Part shown: positions 56,082 through 64,000 of the stretch, piece after piece | How the letters are laid out: each line of letters begins with the position of its first letter | Position numbering within the stretch: position 1 is the stretch's first letter | Origin: Thraustochytrium sp. TN22 | Lineage: Eukaryota > Sar > Bigyra > Thraustochytrida > Thraustochytriidae | NCBI GenBank assembly: GCA_013306675.1 | Contig: JABLUY010000012.1 | Location: 124,001 to 188,000, forward strand | DNA length: 64,000 nucleotides | Direction: 5' to 3' | Made by a program: the position numbers and the translations under genes | Notes under the pieces: generated by a model | Databases searched by the model: none | Seen by the model: only the letters and a program-made list of their open reading frames with translations | Told to the model about the DNA's origin: nothing

Positions 56082-59000
56082 TCAGGGCTTGGGAAAGGCG
56101 GCCGGGAACTTGTGCAGCAAGGCAGTGTCCTGATCGCGCGCGAGGTGGTCCCAGCCGAGCTCCCGATAGAGCTGTGCCTTGGTTTGCTCGAGTTCCTTGG
56201 CGGAGAGCGGCAGCGGCAAGGCGTCGAGCGCGGCGCCGGGCTCCGCGAGCTTGCTGGTGATGATCTGGAGCGCCGTGGCCGGGCGGCCCTGCGCGCAGTG
56301 GCGGTCGGCGCGCAACTGGTGCAGGCAGAGGTCCTTGGCCTCGCCGAGACGCGCGAGCAGGTCCTGCACGCGGTCGTCCGGCTGAAAGCGCGTGGCGTAG
56401 GACTTGACCGCGAGGGCCTCTACGAGCCACGCGCGGCGCTCCTGCGCCTTCTTGGCGGCCTCCTTCTGCTTGCCGGTCTGGCCCAGGTCGTCCAGGTCGC
56501 CCGCGGCCCGAAACTTGGCGAGCGCCGCCAGCAGCGCCTCCACGTCAGACAGGTCGACGACCTTGTCCGTCGCTTCCGCGACTTGCGTCAGGGCATCGGC
56601 ATTGGCATCCGGCTCGCCCGCCTTTGGCGTAGCGCGCAGCGCCTTCTTGTGCTTGGCGACGAGGCGCAGGAGTTCACAGCGCGCGATCTGCACCTCAAAG
56701 CCATGCAGTTCATCCAAGGTACCTTGGCTGTCCGCGCCGTACTGGTCCTTGGCATTGGCCAAGACCTCGCGCGCCTCCTTGGCGATGCTGGCAAAGAGCT
56801 CGTCCATGGGCTCGGCCGGCTTCTTGCGCAAGTCGTCGAGCGCCTTGGTTCGCGCCTTGAGAATGGGCAGCACCCAGTGCGCGTAAAAGGCGCGCTTCTT
56901 GTCCGCCTCGGTGGCCTCGGCGCTGTCCTCCTTGCCCTTGGCCTCCGGGTCGGCGTCGTCCTCCGGGTCCATGGTCTTGTTGTCGTCGTCGTCCTCGGCG
57001 TCGGCTGCGGCCGCGCCCGCCTCGCCCGCCGCCTCCTTGTCGTCCGCAAGACTGGGCCCATCCGCGCCGCTGCCGGGCGTCGCCAGGACCGCAACTTCGA
57101 CCGGGTAGCCCTGCGGGTGGCGGTCCGTGCCGGTGACCGCCGTGTCGCGGCCGCTGCGGCGGCCGTAGGTGACCGTGCCGGTGAGCACGTCGCCGGGCGC
57201 GGCGGCCTTGGGCAGCGCCTTGGCCATGTCCTTGTGCTGCGGCACGGCAAAGAAGACGGCACAGGTCTCGCCGTACGAGAGCACGCGCGCAGAAAAGGTC
57301 TGCGTCCCGGTGGCGGCGCCGGCGCGCGTCTTGTGCGCGGTAAGCGTAATGTCCGAGGACAGCGGGCGCTCCACGACGAGCGGCATCTCACGCAGGCGCT
57401 CGAGGAGCGCGACCTTTTCGTGGCGCACGTAGACGCGCGCAGTGACCTGGCCCTTGGGCACCTCGACCGGCTTGGGCCAGGCGTCGCGGTAGGCGAGGAG
57501 GCGCTTGCTGCCGTCAAAGAGCATGCACATTTGCGAGTCGAAGGGCGACTCGTAGAGCAGCTGGTCAAGCTGCGGCAGGCGCGGCGTGAGCTTGCCGGAC
57601 TCGGCCTGCTTGAAGGTGTACTCGAGAAGTAGACCATAGGTGGGGCGCGCCGGGCTGCCGAGCACGTAGTCGCGCGGGCCGGGCGGCAGCGCCTCGAGGC
57701 GCGTCTTGGCGGCCACGGGCCGCACGGCGTGCGCCCAGGTCTTGAGCTTGGCGGACGGGCTCACGCGCACGCTGCCGAAGTCCGCGCGCAGGTCGACGCG
57801 CGCGATGCCGGCGGCGTGCGCGCCGACCGACAGCGCGCTCGGCACGGGCGTCACGCCGGCGAAGCGCACCTCGATGTCGATCGGACCCTCGCCCAGGCTG
57901 CTCCAGTACTGCGCGACGCAAATCTCCACGGTACCATGCTCGCGCACGGCCATGGTGCGCGAGCCGGCGGCCGAGGGCTCCTGGCGCAGCGCCACGGCGG
58001 TCGACAGCTCGTCGTCGCGGTAGTTGCCCTGCTGCCGCATCTGCAGACAGTGCAGATAAAAGGTGCGCGAGGAGCCCTCGGCCACAGAGCTGGGGCGGCC
58101 GGCGCTGGGGCGCAGGGTGACGTCCATCCAGGACGCGCCCGGCGGCACCGCCACAAAGTGACGCACGATATCGCCCGGCGCAAAGTGCACGCCCTCGTAG
58201 CGCTTGAGCGGCTCGTAGCGCAGGCGCGCCACCGAAGCGGCCGGCGCCACGGCCGCGGCCGGGTCGCGCGTCAGCACGCAGGACTCGGGCCGAATCACCG
58301 TGACCGGAATGCGGAAGACGGGCGCCCGCGGGTAGGCCGGGTCGAAGGCGAGCACCTCGGCAAAGTGCACCTGGTTGCGGCCGTCCGAGGAGTCCGGCAC
58401 GGCGCGCGAGTCGACGGCCACCTTGATGGAGACCGGCCCGGCGTTGAGCATGACAAAGGGTGTCGCCTGCACCCAGGGCGCCGTGGTGCGCAGGTGCAGG
58501 CGCACCTCGAGGCGGTTGCGGTCACGCTGCTCGTGCATGATGAGCGATTCGAGGTGCGCGCGGCGCTGCGCCGACATCTCGGGCGTCGGTCGCGGCGCCT
58601 CGTCCGGGTCCTCGGTCGGGAAGCAGGGCTCCACGCTGACGACAAACTCGCGCGCCTCGCTGGTCTCCCACGGCTCGCGCAGATAGATGCCCGCGGCCGG
58701 GCCGCCGTCGACACGGCCCTCGGTCTGCGCAACGGTGACGCGGTAGGGTGTCTCGAAGTGCAGGCCGGGCGAGCCGGCGGCCAGGAGGTCCAGCGTCTTG
58801 GCCGTCTGGATGAGCCCGCAGCCCTGCGCGTGCGTCTCGGTCCCGGCCACCAGGACGGCCGTCGCCTCGAGCGCGCGCTTGACCATACAGGGCGAGTACT
58901 TGACGCCGCGCTTGCGCAGCGCCGAGACGACGAGCGCCAGGCAGCCGGCGGCGTTGGGCGACGCCATGGACGTGCCGTTCATGAGGCGCTTCTGCCGCAG

Positions 59001-60383
59001 CGTCCACTCCGGCACGGCGGCGATGGCGGCGCCAGGCGCCGTGATGGTGACGCCCATGGCGCCGTCGTAGCGCGGGCCGCGCGAGGACCACGTGTAGCTC
59101 TTGGGCGGCGGGCCGTCGCCCGGGCGCAGGCTGTAGGTGGCCAGCATCATGGCCGGCTCCACGTAGGCGCCCACGCCGATGAGCGCGTCCGAGGTGGCAC
59201 CCGGCGCGCCCACTGTGCTGAGCGCCGGCCCGGCGTTGCCAGCGCTCGACACGAAGATGACGCCGTGCTTCTCCACCAGGTCGCGGGCCACCTCGGCAGT
59301 GCGACCCTGGTCCGGCACGCTCGTCGGCTCACCGAAACTCATGTTGATGATGTCCACGCCCAGCTCCACGCAGGCGTTCATGGCGCGGATGATGGCCGCG
59401 GCCGTCTCCATGCCGTCGAGGCGGCCGTCGCCAATCTTGATGGAGACCACCTGCGCGCCGGGCGCCACGCCGTTCAGCTCGGGCTGGCCCGGGTGGAAGC
59501 CCGCAGCGATGGACGCCACGTGCGTGCCGTGCGCGCCCGAGTCCACCACGATGCTCAGGAGCGCGCCGTCCTCGAAGATGTTGACGCCAAAGTTCAGCTG
59601 CGACGCCTCGTCCCACTTGTCGAACTCCAGCTCCTCCTCGTCCTCGTACGCCGCGAACGTGCGCAGCGCGCGCACCCCGGACAGGTCGCCCGTGCCGGAG
59701 CGGTCCACGAGCGCGCGCAGCGCGCCGTCCGCGCCGCGGAAGACCACGCAGTCGCACCACGCGCCCATGTCCTCGCGCGCCTTCTCGGCCGCCTCGAGCG
59801 CCTCCACGCGCGCCTTGAGCTCGTTGCGCGCCAGCAGCGGCTCGCGCGCCAGCGCGCTCTTTTTGTCGGCCGGGTCCACCTTGTGCTCCACGTCAAAGGC
59901 CGTCAGCGCGGCGCGCGCCTCGCGCAGCGCCCGCGTCTGCGCGCGCTCCCACTGCTTCGCGCCCTCCGCCTTGCTCCGCTCGCGCAGGCCGGCCGGGAAG
60001 AGCTCAAAGCTCGACTTGAGCCCGAGCCGCCACTCGCCGCTCGGGTTCTCCAGCGCCTTGGGCACGCGCAGCGCCCGCCCGCTCAGCCCGGGCAGCACCC
60101 AGCACTCGCCCTCCTCCTTGACGGCCTCGCCCTTGACCACCTTGTGCATGTCCACGTCGCCGCCGCCCGAGGTGTCCAGGAGGCCCACCATCTTCTTGCG
60201 CCCATCGCTCGTCACCTGCAGGCCGGCGGCGCCCGGGTCCACGCCCGTGTCCAGGATGGCCACCACCACGCCGCGCCCGTCCGCCTCGGGCTCCTGCTCC
60301 AGCAGCGCCGCCGCCTCGCTCGACCGTTTGGGCAGCAGCCCGTCCAACGGGAACTCCATGCCGCCCGCCGCCGCCTGCGCCAT
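56082..60383 (-). CDS. TPP2: Tripeptidyl peptidase II (subtilisin-family giant peptidase)
   Basis: A 1433-residue serine exopeptidase that removes tripeptides from the N-termini of peptides released by the proteasome, working as a very large cytosolic homo-oligomer. The catalytic triad is intact: D45 in VAILDTGVDPGA, H285 in SGAHGTHVASIA and S472 in NGTSMASPNAAG. The oxyanion Asn lies in SSAGNAGPALST. A long insert between D and H is typical of TPP2 and carries the KKMVGLLDTSGGGDVDM block. The C-terminal half is the TPP2-specific beta/alpha region. It is longer than the usual 1250-1300 residues, partly because of an Ala/Asp/Glu-rich insert (VADDKEAAGEAG-like through DPEDDADPEAKG). The ATG at 60381-60383 (MAQAAAGG) is the first ATG after an Arg/Ser repeat-like open stretch. 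Confidence 0.95.
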   Translation of the reverse strand: MAQAAAGGMEFPLDGLLPKRSSEAAALLEQEPEADGRGVVVAILDTGVDPGAAGLQVTSDGRKKMVGLLDTSGGGDVDMHKVVKGEAVKEEGECWVLPGLSGRALRVPKALENPSGEWRLGLKSSFELFPAGLRERSKAEGAKQWERAQTRALREARAALTAFDVEHKVDPADKKSALAREPLLARNELKARVEALEAAEKAREDMGAWCDCVVFRGADGALRALVDRSGTGDLSGVRALRTFAAYEDEEELEFDKWDEASQLNFGVNIFEDGALLSIVVDSGAHGTHVASIAAGFHPGQPELNGVAPGAQVVSIKIGDGRLDGMETAAAIIRAMNACVELGVDIINMSFGEPTSVPDQGRTAEVARDLVEKHGVIFVSSAGNAGPALSTVGAPGATSDALIGVGAYVEPAMMLATYSLRPGDGPPPKSYTWSSRGPRYDGAMGVTITAPGAAIAAVPEWTLRQKRLMNGTSMASPNAAGCLALVVSALRKRGVKYSPCMVKRALEATAVLVAGTETHAQGCGLIQTAKTLDLLAAGSPGLHFETPYRVTVAQTEGRVDGGPAAGIYLREPWETSEAREFVVSVEPCFPTEDPDEAPRPTPEMSAQRRAHLESLIMHEQRDRNRLEVRLHLRTTAPWVQATPFVMLNAGPVSIKVAVDSRAVPDSSDGRNQVHFAEVLAFDPAYPRAPVFRIPVTVIRPESCVLTRDPAAAVAPAASVARLRYEPLKRYEGVHFAPGDIVRHFVAVPPGASWMDVTLRPSAGRPSSVAEGSSRTFYLHCLQMRQQGNYRDDELSTAVALRQEPSAAGSRTMAVREHGTVEICVAQYWSSLGEGPIDIEVRFAGVTPVPSALSVGAHAAGIARVDLRADFGSVRVSPSAKLKTWAHAVRPVAAKTRLEALPPGPRDYVLGSPARPTYGLLLEYTFKQAESGKLTPRLPQLDQLLYESPFDSQMCMLFDGSKRLLAYRDAWPKPVEVPKGQVTARVYVRHEKVALLERLREMPLVVERPLSSDITLTAHKTRAGAATGTQTFSARVLSYGETCAVFFAVPQHKDMAKALPKAAAPGDVLTGTVTYGRRSGRDTAVTGTDRHPQGYPVEVAVLATPGSGADGPSLADDKEAAGEAGAAAADAEDDDDNKTMDPEDDADPEAKGKEDSAEATEADKKRAFYAHWVLPILKARTKALDDLRKKPAEPMDELFASIAKEAREVLANAKDQYGADSQGTLDELHGFEVQIARCELLRLVAKHKKALRATPKAGEPDANADALTQVAEATDKVVDLSDVEALLAALAKFRAAGDLDDLGQTGKQKEAAKKAQERRAWLVEALAVKSYATRFQPDDRVQDLLARLGEAKDLCLHQLRADRHCAQGRPATALQIITSKLAEPGAALDALPLPLSAKELEQTKAQLYRELGWDHLARDQDTALLHKFPAAFPKP

Positions 60384-60403
60384 CGCGCCGCCGCCGCTCC
60401 AGC

Positions 60404-60436
<33 letters not shown>

Positions 60437-60920
60437 AGCTCCTGCTCCTGGCCCTGCTCGCGCCCCCGCCGCCGCCCCTGCCGCTGCTCGCGCGCCGCGC
60501 GCGCAGCAAGCCGCGCGGGACGAAGGAAGCCTCGCTTGGGGTTCTGTCGCGACCGAGCACTGAGAGAGCAGCCGCTCGCCGAGGAGGCCGAGTCCACAAC
60601 GGCGGCCTTGGGCGGCTTGTCGGGCGACGAGGATCTTCGACCTTGCAGACGGCCGTCGCTTCCAGCGCCTCGCAAGCCGCGGCCCCGCACAGTGCTCGAA
60701 CAAGAGCTGCTCGAAAAAAGCTGCTCGAAGCTGCGAACTGGGCGCCGACCTCGGGCGAGCTCGGGCGACGACGAGCTTGAACCTCAAGACGACCGTCACT
60801 CGAAGCTGCGCACAGCGGCTCCTCCCGGGCTTGCTGTGTCGCGGCGCGTCCATCGGGCGCGTACGGAGCTCGGCGGGATGGACAACGTATGTGCGCTCCT
60901 CGTGTAGGGCCTCTAAGCTA
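60384..60920. other. Intergenic, 0.5 kb, upstream of tripeptidyl peptidase II
   Basis: Contains a CCGGCT/CCGGCTCC hexamer-like tract (about 60402-60445) directly upstream of the TPP2 start and GAGCTCG-type repeats further out. The TPP2 frame stays open through the first 216 bases. No gene seen. Confidence 0.4.
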
Positions 60921-61553
60921 CTAAGTAGAGGCGGCGGCCTGATCCGCAGACGCCCCGACTTCGGTGAAGCGATCGCCACGGCCCACGCGGATAGGCCCGC
61001 GAAAGGAAAAGGGGTCCACGACCTGGCCGCGCTGGCGCACCTCGACGACGTTGCGCGCGGCGAGGCGGCGCACGGCCTGGCGTGCGGCCTCCATCTCGTC
61101 GCGCCAGTTGTCGAGGCCGAGCTGCCGCGGGACCTCGCTCGGGCAAATGGTGGAGGCCGCCGCGCGAGCCTGCAGGAGCTCGAGCACCTTGGCCTCCATG
61201 GCGTGATCGAGCGGCCTGAGCCCCGCGCTCTTGCAAGCCTTGCTGCAGAACTTGACCTCGTCCCAGCAGTCCTTCCACTTTCTGCGCCACTCCATGGTGC
61301 GGCCGCAGCGCTTGCAAAGCTTGCTGTCCACCTGCTGTCTTCGCGCTGCGCCGGCTGCCGCCGCCGCCCCGCGCCGCAGCATGCTGTCCTGGTCCTCGTC
61401 GCCGCGGTCCTCGGCCTCGAGGCTCTCCGAGTCGCCGCCCTGCGCCTTGCGCGCCGCGCGCCGCCGCTTGCGAGGCGGCGCCGGCCCGGCCGTGCGCGGG
61501 AGCGGGCTGCGCTCCGCGGGCCCCGCGTCCTCCTCGCCCGCCGTCTCGCCCAT
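60921..61553 (-). CDS. DUF2256-DUF3253 fusion protein
   Basis: A 210-residue protein. A charged, basic N-terminus (PPRKRRRAARK, possible nuclear signal) precedes a zinc-ribbon-like DUF2256 motif (about 78-108). This has C80 and C83, then MEWRRKWKDCWDEVKFC with C103 and C107. Next comes a DUF3253 domain (about 117-190): VLELLQARAAASTICPSEVP, NWRDEMEAARQAVRRLA and VVDPFSFRGPIRV. Both domains are small families of unknown biochemical function, best known from bacteria and scattered in eukaryotes. DUF3253 looks like a winged-helix fold, so nucleic-acid binding is conceivable. The ATG at 61551-61553 is natural. No targeting signal. Confidence 0.75.
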   Translation of the reverse strand: MGETAGEEDAGPAERSPLPRTAGPAPPRKRRRAARKAQGGDSESLEAEDRGDEDQDSMLRRGAAAAAGAARRQQVDSKLCKRCGRTMEWRRKWKDCWDEVKFCSKACKSAGLRPLDHAMEAKVLELLQARAAASTICPSEVPRQLGLDNWRDEMEAARQAVRRLAARNVVEVRQRGQVVDPFSFRGPIRVGRGDRFTEVGASADQAAAST

Positions 61554-62264
61554 GCCCTGGCCGCGGAGCGCCTCAGCGACTCGGTTCTGCTGCGCGGCCG
61601 GGTCTTGACGCCCACATTACTTGACCTTGTCACTGAGATCATCGCCACCGACAAGATGATGGCGCGTGGGCTCGAGCTCGCCCAGAGTGCTTGTGCGACG
61701 GCAACCGACCTTAATCCGGCTGCACGGGCTGCCCACGAGAGAGTCGAAGCGCCGCGCTTGCCCTGTGACGCAATTGACGTCATCTTTCGGCTTTCCCAAA
61801 GCTCTCGGCGACGCGACGATGGACAGCAGCAACTTGACGGACCAGGGACGATCAGATAACTCCGCGGCCTGACAGTGAGCGCCAGGCGACCGACCTTGGC
61901 CTGAGCGCCACGCAGGCGACCTTGGCCTGACTGTGAGCGCCACGAGCAAGAGGCGGGAAGTGTGGAGAAGTGTCGGAAACACCAAAGACGGGACACACCA
62001 CCGGGCTCATTCGGTCATCGGTGCAAGTTTGGAGCTCACTGCAGCTTTTAAAAGATATCCCAATCTCATCGCCCTAGACGGAGTTTAATCAGGATAGCCA
62101 TATTATCCCTAGTAAATCGGCTCTCCTGCTTGCGCTCGACTGACCTGTTGCTATCATGATTCTAATCATTTTTGGAACTTTCAACTACTGGGTTTGTATG
62201 GAGGCGTAAAGTGTTGGTCACTTCCGACTGGCCTGTGCGGATGCTGAGGCCAACTTGGGCTGCA
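61554..62264. other. Intergenic, 0.7 kb, between DUF gene and transposon
   Basis: A degenerate repeat containing GCGACCTTGGCCTGA and GTGAGCGCCA occurs at about 61872-61945. From about 62040 the DNA turns AT-richer (TTTTAAAAGATATC; AGTTTAATCAGGATAGCC) than the rest of the window, which may mark the left flank of the mobile element. No terminal inverted repeat could be proven. Confidence 0.45.
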
Positions 62265-63257
62265 TCAAGGGCACGATGGACTCGTGCTGAGGCTGCTGCG
62301 AGAGGATGTTGAACTATGGCTTGATGGGGTGTCGGTGTAGCTGGCTTGGGCTACGTGGTCGTTCATGCTCTGCGCTGTAGGGGTACCGGACGAGGCACTG
62401 GCGCTGCTCGAATCGACATGATCGAGGCAAATGGGCGAAGGTGTTCCGCTGACGTTTGTCTTGCGCTTCTTGAAGCCTTCGTGAGGCTCGACGCGCACGC
62501 GCGTGTGCCACTTGGAAAAGCAGGTTGTGCGTTCATTCTTTCTCATGAACACGTGCAGAGGCACACCGCAGATGGTGCAACGACGGTGCGTTTGCTTGCC
62601 GCAGATGACGCAGAGCCGCTTGGCGGGAATCCTCTTGTTGTTGGCGTTGAAGGATGCTTTTCCCGCTGCCTCTGAGTCATGTTGTAGTGCGGCATCGAGG
62701 CGGATGTCGCGGGCTTGGCCGTGGTTGAAGAACTTCTGCAACTCGGGGGTTCGCTTGCGCTTACCGGCGGTCACGAGGTCCCTCGCCGCTTCCCTGGTGA
62801 GCCCAGTGGGCTTGGGCATGCTTGGCTGCATGTTGAACTCCACCTGCGCCGTATCGAGCTGCCTGCTCCTGTAGACGTGACGGACCATGTCGACAGTGAG
62901 GCGGAACGAGACAGTGCTGAGCGCTTCAGAGCGGTTCACCTTGTCGCGGAGGGCCTTTAGCCCGTCGCTGTCTTCGAGGTTGCTCTTCCTCGCAGCCTGT
63001 AAGTAGCGGTAGACCACGATGGCGTTGACAACGAGCTGCTTGTACGTGCGCAACGCGATGTTCTGGTCGCAGCTCAGATTCATGCACTGCGTGTTGGTGA
63101 TCTGCTCCACGTACTGTGTGCTTCCGTCGACGCCGCCCTTTGCGACGTTGTATAGCTCCTGCGGTAAGCACTTGATGACATGCACGGGCCGCATGGGCCC
63201 CTTCAGAGCGACAAGCTTGCGCAAGGCGCGCCACAGCCGGAAGAGCGAGCTCAGCAC
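62265..63257 (-). CDS. PiggyBac-like transposase C-terminal region
   Basis: A reading frame of about 330 codons with no ATG near its upstream end, so it is read as the downstream part of the element. LYNVAKGGVDGSTQYVEQ contains the GGVD motif that carries the last catalytic Asp region of PiggyBac (DDE_Tnp_1_7) transposases. It is followed, as in that family, by a helical block ending in VVNAIVVYRYLQ. The C-terminal part has a cysteine-rich finger (CVICGKQTHRRCTICGVPLH, later CFSKWH) resembling the PiggyBac C-terminal zinc-binding domain. A Ser/Thr-rich tail follows. The catalytic core upstream of GGVD is not visible, so activity cannot be judged. The assignment rests on motif order only. Confidence 0.55.
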   Translation of the reverse strand: MLSSLFRLWRALRKLVALKGPMRPVHVIKCLPQELYNVAKGGVDGSTQYVEQITNTQCMNLSCDQNIALRTYKQLVVNAIVVYRYLQAARKSNLEDSDGLKALRDKVNRSEALSTVSFRLTVDMVRHVYRSRQLDTAQVEFNMQPSMPKPTGLTREAARDLVTAGKRKRTPELQKFFNHGQARDIRLDAALQHDSEAAGKASFNANNKRIPAKRLCVICGKQTHRRCTICGVPLHVFMRKNERTTCFSKWHTRVRVEPHEGFKKRKTNVSGTPSPICLDHVDSSSASASSGTPTAQSMNDHVAQASYTDTPSSHSSTSSRSSLSTSPSCP

Positions 63258-63891
63258 CGCCCCCTCCTCCTCGCCGAAGATGGCAGGTGGCTTGGGCGGC
63301 GCACCCGCTGTCGATGCTCTGGTGCGCCCATGTCGTGAGCTTGTCCGCCCACGGTTTCAGAGCGCGCTCCATGGCGAGCCGGGCGTCCGGAGGCACTTCA
63401 ACGAGGCAGGCGTACAAACACGAACTCGTGCTGGCAGCAACGTAGAGCACGTGATCGATTTGGAGGACCACAGCTTGGTGCAAGACTTGCGCGCGGTGCT
63501 CGGCAGGTATGGCCTTCCACCAAGTCTCGTCCCCAACAATGGACGTGAAGTAGTTCTTGTTCATCTGATTGCTCAGGATACGTGCGTCTAACGCGACTCC
63601 AGGCGCGACGCGCGTCTTGATCTCGACGCTGCATAGTACTGACGATGCGTCGCACTCCGCGCCTGGAAGCCGGACGCGAGCGACTCCATCCGGCGAGACT
63701 GCGAGCCCCGGAACGGTCTTGTGCTGAATGAGGCCGACCTCGAACATGCACTCGCACCACGCCTGCTTACGTATGCTTGAGGCCACGGACGCCTCGTTCA
63801 TAGACCCGGTCCTCTTGTGCTTGTTCGATACGCACCGGGTGAAGTCCCAGGAGCGGGAGATGATACGAGCCATCTCCTCGTCCGACATCAT
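62926..63891 (-). CDS. YqaJ-like PD-(D/E)XK nuclease region of the transposon
   Basis: The frame starts MMSDEEMARIIS; 63889-63891 is an ATG. The protein-like part is the first ~210 codons; beyond it the frame runs out of phase with the PiggyBac-like part. The nuclease pattern is SVASSIRKQAWCECMFEVGL, then SPDGVARVR (active-site Asp), LCSVEIKTRV (ExK) and HRAQVLHQAVVLQIDHVLYV. This order resembles YqaJ-type viral/phage recombinases and other restriction-endonuclease-fold enzymes. The in-frame sequence continues upstream of the ATG to a possible splice acceptor near 63946. Function as a nuclease is inferred from motifs. Confidence 0.55.
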   Translation of the reverse strand: MMSDEEMARIISRSWDFTRCVSNKHKRTGSMNEASVASSIRKQAWCECMFEVGLIQHKTVPGLAVSPDGVARVRLPGAECDASSVLCSVEIKTRVAPGVALDARILSNQMNKNYFTSIVGDETWWKAIPAEHRAQVLHQAVVLQIDHVLYVAASTSSCLYACLVEVPPDARLAMERALKPWADKLTTWAHQSIDSGCAAQATCHLRRGGGGGAELALPAVARLAQACRSEGAHAARACHQVLTAGAIQRRKGRRRRKHTVRGADHQHAVHESELRPEHRVAHVQAARCQRHRGLPLLTGCEEEQPRRQRRAKGPPRQGEPL

Positions 63892-64000
63892 CTCGTCCTC
63901 GTTGTCCGTGTGCGCCTTCCCTCTTCTGCGCAGCAGTTGACGGTCCTAAGTACATTGGAACGAGATCTTATCGCTAGCAGTTTCAGTGATGCAAAAGAAC

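Larger units (their letters stand above)
62265..63945 (-). mobile_element. DNA transposon, nuclease plus PiggyBac-like region (right end beyond window)
   Basis: Two overlapping minus-strand frames make up one element: an upstream part with a PD-(D/E)XK nuclease pattern and a downstream part with PiggyBac-type features. The sequence is less GC-rich than host genes nearby. A possible CTTAG splice acceptor lies at 63946-63950, so an upstream exon may sit beyond the window. No terminal repeats or target-site duplication can be shown from one side. The two frames differ, so there is either an intron, a programmed shift or decay. Confidence 0.65.

Noticed and set aside
57729-60563. 944-codon plus-strand frame.
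   Set aside because: Antisense to tripeptidyl peptidase II with intact catalytic motifs; the shadow is His/Arg/Gly/Ala-rich with no domain.
62040-62120. TTAA sites and a CCCTAG near the transposon's left side, as PiggyBac target and terminal repeat.
   Set aside because: The CCCTAG does not abut a TTAA and no matching repeat is available on the other side within the window.
1-64000. tRNA, rRNA or snRNA genes.
   Set aside because: I looked for B-box-like GGTTCGAA and related conserved elements. The few matches lie inside protein genes and have no cloverleaf context.

Overview
The window looks like nuclear DNA of a GC-rich, intron-poor protist. Most genes are long single-exon reading frames, intergenic gaps hold simple repeats, and the gene content is clearly eukaryotic (symplekin, DYRK kinase, RPL3, Erv1/ALR, tripeptidyl peptidase II, spliceosomal introns of about 80 bases). 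Flagellar or centriolar-type proteins, a TmcB-like giant membrane protein, a TIR-like/TPR protein and heavy CAG-repeat use fit a stramenopile, most plausibly a thraustochytrid (labyrinthulomycete). That assignment is inference from gene style, not a database match. No rRNA, tRNA or CRISPR was recognised.

Layout. 1-6.2 kb: 3' part of symplekin, a small secreted cysteine-rich protein, and a phospholipase B-like hydrolase. 6.7-12.1 kb: a TauD/TfdA 2-oxoglutarate dioxygenase, a tandem guanine-deaminase-type protein and 5-hydroxyisourate hydrolase, which together suggest purine catabolism. 14.5-20.0 kb: a coiled-coil protein, a secreted protein with a FAM155/Mid1-like cysteine-rich domain, and an ankyrin protein with PGPG motifs like sperm-tail PG-rich repeats. 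20.5-30 kb: a 1651-residue TmcB/PAS membrane protein, a DYRK kinase, RPL3 and an Erv1/ALR oxidase. 31.2-33.4 kb: a four-exon gene encoding a CPAP/TCP10-like G-box plus coiled coil. 33.6-44.5 kb: a TIR-like/TPR protein, a cationic amino-acid transporter, a protein resembling the class IB PI3-kinase adaptors p84/p101, an ERp29-like protein and an ankyrin/coiled-coil protein. 47.8-61.6 kb: a coiled-coil protein with C-terminal repeats, UDP-glucose 4-epimerase, a small acidic protein, an F-box-like/ankyrin protein, tripeptidyl peptidase II and a DUF2256-DUF3253 fusion. 62.3 kb to the end: a DNA transposon with a PD-(D/E)XK (YqaJ-like) nuclease region and a PiggyBac-like C-terminal region.

Most neighbours are convergent or divergent single genes, so there is no operon logic. 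The strongest novelty candidates are the PI3Kγ-adaptor-like protein, the FAM155/Mid1-like secreted protein, the G-box gene whose introns fall at Asp-Gly repeat boundaries, the purine neighbourhood with a half-degenerate tandem deaminase, and the nuclease/PiggyBac element. Two short motifs, TAGCTAGC and CACTGGCAG, recur in the intergenic DNA. Several very long open frames antisense to real genes are judged to be composition artefacts. Starts were chosen at ATG codons; many frames stay open upstream with only GTG/TTG, so N-termini are the least certain part.
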